Assembly: GCF_017948595.1 (NCBI RefSeq)
Contig: NZ_JAGFBV010000009.1
Coordinates: forward strand, 1 to 64,000
Origin: Flavobacterium geliluteum
Lineage (GTDB): Bacteria; Bacteroidota; Bacteroidia; Flavobacteriales; Flavobacteriaceae
Length of the DNA: 64,000 nucleotides
Reading direction: 5' to 3'
Shown: piece after piece, positions 53,652 through 62,500 of the stretch
Layout of the letters: every line of letters starts with the position of its first letter
How positions within the stretch are numbered: position 1 is the first letter of the stretch
Notes under the pieces: generated by a model
The model's database searches: none
The model's input: only the letters and a program-made list of their open reading frames with translations
Told to the model about the DNA's origin: nothing
Position numbers and translations under genes: made by a program

Positions 53652-55586
53652 TTATTTATGTATAATGATAAAATCTGAACGACGGTTTACAACATGCTCC
53701 CCGTCGGTACATTTTACACCATTTTTGCAATTATTTATTAATCGTGTTTCGCCATAACCTATAGCACTCTCGATTCTTGAAGCTTCAATTCCTTGCGAAA
53801 CAATATAATCGCGTGTAGATTTTGCTCTGTTGTCTGAAAGTTTTAAGTTATAAGCGTCCTTTCCGCGAGCGTCGGTATGTGACTCAATTTTGATGCGGAT
53901 ATTAGGAAATTTTTGCATTAAAAAAACCACTTTAGACAGTTCCTCTACTGCCAAAGCTGTGATATCGAACTTATCAAAATCAAAATAAATAGGTTTTACG
54001 TCTACTTTTTCTACCCCTTTACTTTTAACAACCAGATCATCATAATTGGTGAGTTGAAAATCTACATCTTCAATTTCTCCTCCATTTTTACTGGCAGTCT
54101 GCACGGTTTTTTCATCATCACTATAATTCATCTTTGTTGCCACCAATCGTACTTTTTTGTCGCAAGGAGCCGAAATTACATATTTCCCCTCTGCATTGGT
54201 TTGTGTCGTACCAAGCGTTTCATTAAATACGTCATAAGCCGTAATCATTACATCAGACAAAGGCAATTTTGATTTTGTATTTGTAGCAATTCCGGTAATT
54301 AATTGGTTGCAAACTTGTTTTCCTTTGATAAAAGAATAAATATCATCGTCACCTTTTCCTTCGGCACGATTTGAAGAAAAATAACCAAATCTACCTGCTG
54401 CATCAATAGTAAAAGCAAAATCATCCTTATTACTATTGATGGGTGTGCCCAAATTTTTAGGTTCGGCAAAAGTTTCATTTTCTAAAAAAGCACTTTGATA
54501 AATATCCAAATCTCCCAAACCGTAATGTCCGTCTGAGGAAAAATAGAGCACTCTATTTCTAAAATAAGGAAACAAATCGTTGCCAATCGTGTTAATTTTT
54601 GGTCCCAAATTTTTTGGAGAACTCATGGTACCATCTGCTTCAATTTTTACAACGTATAAATCGGTTTCTCCGTAACCGCCAGGCATATCTGAGGCAAAAA
54701 ACAACCATCTTCCGTCTTCACTAAGCGCAGGATGTCCCACCGAATAATCAGTACTATTGAAAGGAACTTTTTCAGAATTTACAAGCTTTCCATCAACAAT
54801 AGTGCCTTTGACGATCTGAAAATTATTGGTTTTAGATTCATCAATAACCAATTTATTTTTTTTGACAATATTGGTCGAATAATAGATTGTATTCCCGCTG
54901 CTATCAAAAGTTGCCGTTGCCTCATGATATTTGGTCATAACGTTGGGTAGGAACAAATTTTCGTTAAACAGGCTATTATCTGGGGTGTTTCGGTCAGCTA
55001 CATATAAATTCAGGAATGGCTGATTGTTCCAGCTGTAGAGTTTTTCTCCAAACTTGGTGGTATCTCTCGCAGATGTGTATACAATTTTATCTCCATAAAA
55101 AGTGGCTCCAAAATCTGACTTACTCGTGTTTATTTCGAGATTTTTGATGTCGTAAAGCGATATTGTTTTGGCCAAACTATCGAGTTGCCTTTTTTGAGTT
55201 ACATATCGGTTTATTTCTTTCTGATCTCCCTTTCTATTGAGATATTCTTTTGTAATTCTATCAGCGTTATCATAATCCATAACCCCTTTCATAGACTGAA
55301 TGTAACGCAGATAGTAAATATCTGTTAAATTATTTCCTTGCACTTCGTACAGTTTTTTGTACCATTTGAGCGCATTTTGAGTATCAGAAATAAAATAATA
55401 CGAATCGGCTGCATTTTTTAATGTTTGGGCAGAAGGATTTTTGATATTCTGCAAACATTCTTCGTAAGCCTTTGACGCATCTAGATAAGAATAATTCTTA
55501 AAAAGTGCATCAGCTTTCTTTAAATTAGTCTGAGCAAAACAAATCGTAAAACTCAACACTAAACTTAGGTTATATAATTTTTTCAT
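53652..55586 (-). CDS. OmpA-family protein with TPR and PD40 propeller repeats
   Basis: This 644-residue exported protein has a signal peptide ending near residue 18 (CFAQ). It contains N-terminal TPR helices (about 20-130), WD40-like PD40 beta-propeller repeats (about 150-430, e.g. SEDGRWLFFASDMPGGYGETDLY), a carboxypeptidase-regulatory-like beta domain (about 430-515) and a C-terminal OmpA domain that binds peptidoglycan (FDFDKFDITALAVEEL to IESHTDARGK). The layout matches proteins that couple T9SS or motility components to the cell wall. It is the last gene of the adhesin cluster, 11 bp after the PorP/SprF gene. Confidence 0.9.
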   Translation of the reverse strand: MKKLYNLSLVLSFTICFAQTNLKKADALFKNYSYLDASKAYEECLQNIKNPSAQTLKNAADSYYFISDTQNALKWYKKLYEVQGNNLTDIYYLRYIQSMKGVMDYDNADRITKEYLNRKGDQKEINRYVTQKRQLDSLAKTISLYDIKNLEINTSKSDFGATFYGDKIVYTSARDTTKFGEKLYSWNNQPFLNLYVADRNTPDNSLFNENLFLPNVMTKYHEATATFDSSGNTIYYSTNIVKKNKLVIDESKTNNFQIVKGTIVDGKLVNSEKVPFNSTDYSVGHPALSEDGRWLFFASDMPGGYGETDLYVVKIEADGTMSSPKNLGPKINTIGNDLFPYFRNRVLYFSSDGHYGLGDLDIYQSAFLENETFAEPKNLGTPINSNKDDFAFTIDAAGRFGYFSSNRAEGKGDDDIYSFIKGKQVCNQLITGIATNTKSKLPLSDVMITAYDVFNETLGTTQTNAEGKYVISAPCDKKVRLVATKMNYSDDEKTVQTASKNGGEIEDVDFQLTNYDDLVVKSKGVEKVDVKPIYFDFDKFDITALAVEELSKVVFLMQKFPNIRIKIESHTDARGKDAYNLKLSDNRAKSTRDYIVSQGIEASRIESAIGYGETRLINNCKNGVKCTDGEHVVNRRSDFIIIHK

Positions 55587-55597
55587 AAGTTGTCTTT

Positions 55598-56530
55598 TTA
55601 GAAGAATCGAGGAGATTTAATTTTGCTTTGATCTTTGTTAAACTGATAACGAAGGATGATTTCGTGCGAACCATCATTGTATTTGTTTAATTGGCTTATC
55701 GTATAATCGAAGGAATATCCAAGATAGAAATTTCTCGAAAATTGAAAGCCTGCAAGCGCGCTCACAGATTCATCTGTTCTGTAAGAAGCTCCTATTACAA
55801 ATTTTTCGGCAATCATAAAATTTGCAGAAACATCAGCAATGACTGGAGCACCAGTCACTGCTTTTACTAAAAAGGCGGGTTTGAATTTTAAATTAGAATT
55901 CAAATCAAAAACATAACCTCCCATAAAATAATAATGAAGTCTGTCGTAATTAACCGACTCTTGTACATCATCATAATAAGAGTTTCGAATAAAGCTAGGT
56001 ATCGAAAGTCCTAAATACCATTTTTCGGTATAATAATAAACTCCGGCACCGATAGCCAAATTGATCTGATTGTTAATATTCTGATTCAGCAGAACATCAT
56101 TAGGATCGTAAAACTTTCCTTTTGACCAATCTACATCGAGCATTCTAAAACCTGCTTTAAGACCAAACGCTAATCTTTTTTCGTATCCTAAAGGCAATGA
56201 ATATGAAAAGTTTCCGTCAAGATACACTTCATTTGAAGGTCCTATTTTATCATTTACGATACTCAATCCTAATCCGATTTTTTCGTTTTGGAGTGGCGAT
56301 TGAATAGAAAAGGATTGCGTTTGCGGCGCACCCGAAATACCCACCCATTGAGAGCGGTGTAAAAGTGTTGCCTCTAAACCTCCTGTAGATCCCGCATAAG
56401 CAGGATTTACAGACATTGTATTGTACATATACTGAGTATACTGAGGGTCTTGCTGTGCATGAGCACCAACCGTGATAAAAGAACATATTGATACAAAATA
56501 TGTTGCTAATGATTTTATATATAGTTTCAT
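55598..56530 (-). CDS. PorP/SprF-family type IX secretion membrane protein
   Basis: This 310-residue outer-membrane protein has a signal peptide (ending near residue 25, AHAQ), then the family start QDPQYTQYMYNTMSVNPAYAG. The remaining sequence is a beta-barrel with SVVNDKIG-like and YDYTISQLN-like strands. Members sit beside large T9SS cargo proteins and are needed for the secretion or anchoring of those type B cargo proteins, SprF for SprB being the best-known case. It is encoded 44 bp downstream of the giant adhesin. Confidence 0.94.
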   Translation of the reverse strand: MKLYIKSLATYFVSICSFITVGAHAQQDPQYTQYMYNTMSVNPAYAGSTGGLEATLLHRSQWVGISGAPQTQSFSIQSPLQNEKIGLGLSIVNDKIGPSNEVYLDGNFSYSLPLGYEKRLAFGLKAGFRMLDVDWSKGKFYDPNDVLLNQNINNQINLAIGAGVYYYTEKWYLGLSIPSFIRNSYYDDVQESVNYDRLHYYFMGGYVFDLNSNLKFKPAFLVKAVTGAPVIADVSANFMIAEKFVIGASYRTDESVSALAGFQFSRNFYLGYSFDYTISQLNKYNDGSHEIILRYQFNKDQSKIKSPRFF

Positions 56531-56574
56531 AACGATACTTATTTAGTTAAATTAATTCAATGATCGCAAGGTTA

Positions 56575-59500
56575 TTATCTCATAATAGATAACCATCCTT
56601 TTTTAATCGTCCCGTTTCCAATATCTATCACATAAAAATAAGTACCTGTTGGCAACAGATCTCCTCTACTGATAGTTCCAGATACATTTGCAGTACCGTT
56701 CCAATCATTTTCATAATTTACTTTACTATATACTAAAGCTCCCCATCTGTTAAAAACTTTCAGTTCGTTGTTTGGATATGATTCGATACAATCAATTCTA
56801 AACAGATCATTTGCTCCGTCATTATTGGGTGTAAACTCATTATAAACGGTTAGACAAATTGGCTGTACAGATGCTGAAGCTGAATTATTTGTAGGGTCAA
56901 CATCTAACGGAGTTGAAATTTCTATGGTAGCTACATTTAAGTAATTACCTGTTGGCAATACAATAACTCTCACTTGTAACGTTTGGCTTTCTCCTCCATT
57001 TAAAGTTGGGATTGTCCAAACCTGCGTTCCGGTATCGTATACCCCTGCAGAAGTGGTAGCCGATACAAAACTATATCCGCTTGGTATTAATTCGCTTACA
57101 AGCGTATTAAGAATAGTACCCTGACCCACGTTATTTACTGTTATTGTAAAGACTACTTCCTCACCAAAATTGGGTGTAGGATTGCTAACGGTATTGGTTA
57201 TAGTAAGATCTGAACAAGTTGCTACTGTTACATCTAATGATTTTGTTGTTGTCTCATCACAGGTGTTTGTGTAAGTTACCTCAACTTTTCCCGGACCAAC
57301 AAATGGCCATGAAATCGTTACATTTCCATCATTGCTTCCTCCTCCTGAAGTAATAGTTCCGTTTGTAACAGACCATACATAATTTGATTTTCCGTTTGCA
57401 ATAGAATAAGTTACCCCTTGGAAAACACATGGTGTATCATCACTTGCAGTAATGGGTACCGAAGCATCATTTACAAAACCAACTACTATTGCCAGACGTG
57501 TAGCGCTTTCGCAACCATTAGTTGCATTGATAGCAGCCGATGCATAATAGGTAGTAGCAATAAGTGGTGTATTAGTAGCTAATGGAGTTCCTCCTATTGG
57601 TGTACTGTACCAAACCACATTTGTTTCGTTTACCACTAAACTGGCTATTGTTGGTACTGCAGATAAACAAAAGTTCTGAGTTGTGTTTGGTGTTGTTATT
57701 ACACCAGGTATATTAACATTTACCGTCACTACTAATCTTACGGAATTCTCACACCCTGCTGTATTTGAAATTGCTCCATAATACAAACCGCTAACCAAAG
57801 GTGTTGTTGCTGGCAGCACCGTTCCGCCTGTTGGGGTACTGTACCAAACTACATTTGACTCATTTACCTGAATATTAGCTACGGTTGGTGTACTAATACT
57901 ACAAAAGTTTTGAGTTGTAGCATTTGTAGTTGGTGTTACACCAGGAGTATTTATCGTTACGGTCACTTGTAGTCTTGTAGTACTTTCGCAACCAACTCCC
58001 TGACTTATGGCTCCATAATAGATTCCGTTAGTCAAAGCTGTTGTTACAGGTAGTGCTGTACCTCCTGTTGGTGCACTGTACCATACTACATTTGACTCAT
58101 TTACCTGAATGTTAGCTACAGTTGGTGCGTTACTACTACAAAATTCTTGTGTATTATCTGTAGTGGTTGGTGTTGCAGGATTGCTTACCGTAACAGTAAT
58201 TTGCAATCTTATTACACTTTCACATCCTGTAACAGCATCTTTAATCGCAGCATAATATACTCCGGTAGTTAAAGCAGTTGTTGCTGCGATAGCCGTTCCT
58301 CCTGTTGGGGTTGCATACCATACTATGTTGGTTTGGTTTACCTGAATGCTCGCAAATGTTGGCATATTTGCAGAACAGAAACTTTGAGAAGCATTGGATG
58401 TAGAAGGTGTTCCTGGATCGGTAACAGTAATTGTAATTTGCAATCTTGTGGCACTTTCGCATCCTGTTACTGCATCTTTGATTGCGGCATAATACACACC
58501 TGTCGTTAAAGCAGTTGTTACAGCAATAGCAGTTCCTCCTGTTGGATTGGCATACCAAATAATATTAGTTTGATTTACCTGAATATTTGCAAATGTAGGA
58601 TTGTCTACTGCGCAAAAACTTTGAGAAGCATTCAACGTTGAAGGTGTTCCCGGATTGGTTACAGTGATCGCAACTTGCAAACGCACAGAGCTTTCACAAC
58701 CTGTAGCTGAATCTCTAATTGCTCCGTAGTAAGTTCCGCTGGTTAAAAGCGTTGTCAACGGAATCTCTGCTCCTCCTGTTGGTGTCGCATACCAAACCAC
58801 ATTGCTCTCGTTTACCTGAATACTTGCAAATGTTGGCGCATCTACGGTACAAAAACTTTGCGGATTGCTGGTAGTTGTTGGAGTATCCGGATCTGTAACA
58901 ATAATGGTTCCTACTTTAAGATCTCCTGCCAGATTTTCGCAACTGGTATCGCTGGAAACAGCCACATAATACGATATAGGAGACAATGCTTTTGTTAATC
59001 CTGTAACCGTCAAAACTCCTGTTGGACTTATCGTATACGTAACTCCTGCAGGTACTCCGTTGGTAACAGGCTGTGTTTTATTATTATCTAAATACCATGT
59101 AAAAACAGGATTTGTTAAAGTAGTAGTTGGTGTTAATGATGCTGGCACATTCGAACAAACAGATGCATTATTTAACTGAATGTCTGTTGCTTTTGACTCA
59201 GGTAAAATCGTAAACGTTACCGATTTTCTATCTGCCGGTGCAGTCTCACAAAACTCATCTGAACTAACTCCTACGTAATAAGTATAAGTTCCAGGTGTTA
59301 AACCCGTTAGTAATAATTGATTGGACGTTTCACCCACGATTAGTTGACTTGTCGTTCCATTAAACTGATACCAGTAATATACAGGATTTGTCAAAGCTGG
59401 GGTTCCGGTTACAGCAGTCTGCAAAGTAACTGACCCTGTAGAAGAGCAGATTGTTGTATCTGTTCCGCCATTTAAAGTTATATTGGCTATCGCTCCTTGT

Positions 59501-62500
59501 GGTGCGGTCGCTTTTACTTCTACAATAACTTCTCCTCTGGCCAAATTCTCGCAATCGTATCTAATCGACTGGATGTAAAATCTGTAAATCCCTGCGGGTA
59601 TGCCTGCCGGTAAGGTATAAGAAACTCCGGTAGTAATTTGATTACCACCCATTGCCGAATCATACCAGGCATATTTTGCACAATTTTCTTCGGGTATCGA
59701 AAGTGTAATAGGCGTTCCCGGACAAACAATTACTTTATTATTGATGTCGCTTCCTATCACTTTTGTATTGGCCAAGCGTTCTACCGTGTGTACTCGCAAA
59801 AAGTCTAATACACCAGCAACTCCTCCAAAACGAATTCTAACTTTATCATAAGCCTCTGGCTGAGAAAAAACTACAACCGCAGATGATAAACCTCCGTTTA
59901 ATAATTTTACTTCTAAAATACTGCTGGTATTATCAATAGGAGCTCCCACGGGAACATTACCTAAAAAACGTTGAATAGTTAATCCCGTAAGTACGCCCGC
60001 AGTCAAAAGAACAGCCGGTTTAGAAACTACTATTCTAAGCGTATCCGAAGCAATAGAAGGCGTTTTAAACAATACTGTTAGATCTGCAGCTGCCAGAATA
60101 CCAGCACCACTATACATGGTCGCGTAGCTGGAAGCATCTCCATCTGCGACATTCCATGCATCACTAACTCCCACGGTGGCAGTTGCTACTCCTACACCTA
60201 AGTCAGTTGCTCCATAAAAAACATCTTTTATATCGCCCGGAGTACAAGTAACAGTCGTAACTTGTCTGGAATAATATGCCTCATAAACTTTAGTATTTTG
60301 AGCTACGCTTAAAAGTGATGAAGATTGAATTCTAATCTCATCATACTCTTTCGGCCCGGTTGCATCCGCAGGAACAAAGGTAAATTCGAATGAATTATCT
60401 CCAGCTAATACATTCAATAAAGAACCAGAAACCGACTGAAAATTCCCTATTTGAACTCCATTTCTAAATCCAACTACAGATAAATTTTCAGCCAAAGCAA
60501 CTCCGCTATATTCCGAACCTAATTTTACAGTTACCGGAGTTCCTTGCGCAACAGGTGCTGACCACTGCAAATTTTGCCACGTAGTACCAATCCCTAAAAG
60601 ACCAAGTCCTGTAGTAATGGTCGAAAATGTTTTAACATCTCCGTCGATAGCATTACTTCCGTTTGATACCGTACCCGTTACTATTGAACCCGAGCTTTGG
60701 CTATTAGCATAAACTCTTTCTGTTAATGACTGACAAGTATTTGGATCTATAACATTTATGAAGAAAGTACCAGTTTTAGAACAATTTCCAAGTGTTGCTA
60801 CAACGGTGTATGCATAAATTCCCGGCGTTGTCAAAGTAACTGACGGATTAGCAGGCAATGGATTTCCTTGAGGATCAAACCATGATAAAGTTCCGTTTGA
60901 AGTCGCTGCTAAAGCGATAGGACCTGCATTTGGCGCCACTGTAACCGGATCTGCCACAACCAAAGTTGGTGATGGACTGATCGTAACTGTTACTAATTTT
61001 CTATCAGAAGAACAGTTTCCAATACTACCCTGAGCCTGAATATAATAATCACCTGAAATAGTAATATTTGAAGCAGCATCAACTGTTATTGGATTATTTG
61101 AAGCATCAAAAAAAGTATAAATCGTACTTCCTGAATTGTCTATATTTTGAATAGCATCCTTTAAATTGGCTTTATCACAACCTGCTAAAGTTGCAGTAAC
61201 ATTAAAAGTAGTCACTGCCGGAAAATTAACAACAACTTCTTTTAAAGTGCTTGCCTCATTTTCGCATTGCAAAGCATTAGAAACCGAAATATAATAGGTA
61301 TAAGGACTTCCTAACGCTGTAAGGCCTGTAATGGTCAAAGCGCCAGTTGCACCGTTTATACCTGTTGTGATTTCACCTGTTTTGTCCGGATTTGCATAGT
61401 ATTTAAATTGTGCTCCAGCTAAAGCTGATGATGGCGCCAAAGTAATCTCGCCTGTACATGAAGCTATAAGCGGACTATTAATTATAACATCGGCAGCCAC
61501 AGATTTTGGTAAAACAGTAACCGTTACTATCTGACGAACACTGTTGGCACAAGTACCACGTGTTGCCTCTAAATAATAATTTGTGGTCGCTGTTAATACC
61601 GGCGTTGTATAAGTAGAAGAAGGTACTGCATCTAGTGGCGTCAATCCGTTTGGGGTTGCGTACCAAAGAAATGTTTCTGTACCTACCGAGGAAGATGCTG
61701 TTAAAGTGGTTGTATTTCCCTCGCAAATTGTTGTATTTCCTGCAATAACGGCCTCTTTATAACGATAAGAAGCGTTATAAATATCCAGACGGGCCAAGGC
61801 CGTTAGCAATCCGCCAAGGGTAACTCTAACACCTGTAAAATCTCCTCCAGCGGCAAAACTCGCTCTAAAACGATTTCCGCCTAGCAATTGAATATTTAAA
61901 AGCGGATTATTAACAGCCGTTAGATCAGGATTATTGCTTGCTCCGTTATAACTTTGTAAAGTAATATTCGAAAGAAGTGAAATATCTAATAAACCTCCCG
62001 GAACTCCCAATTCAACTTCGATAATATCTCCTTGTAAACCTGAATTTGTAAAATCAATTTCTTGAAAAATATCCTGTCCAAGTCCAAGCGGAATTGACAG
62101 TGAAGCTGCCGAATCAATATCTGTATCTACAGAATTATTTGGAGAGTTTACAGCACACAATACACATAAAATACCATCGTAAGTTGTAGTTACAGCATTG
62201 CCTCTCAAACATCCCGTAAGGGGCTTATTTACAATAACATTTACAGTAGTTCTTACCGGATTTATACATCCTGACGCCGTATTTGTTGCAATAATATAAT
62301 AAGACGCATTTGCTGTTAAAGGATCTGTTTGGTATGCTGTACCAACAAATTTGCTTTGATCGTTTGAAGCATCAAACCATTCGTAAGTTACTCCTGCTTC
62401 AGGATTCGAAACCATCAATAAAGCACTTTGACCTGATTGAATTGTGACATTTGCCGAAGCCACTGTTGGAGCTGTCGGCAATGGATTTACGGTAACAGCT

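Noticed and set aside
58241..58558. Cys/Asn/Arg-rich frame inside the adhesin gene
   Set aside because: It is a shadow frame of the tandem repeats, and its odd composition follows from the repeat sequence.
57470..58860. Tandem modules as a possible CRISPR or other DNA repeat array
   Set aside because: The period is about 237 bp, a multiple of three, with divergence mostly keeping the protein motifs. They are protein repeats.
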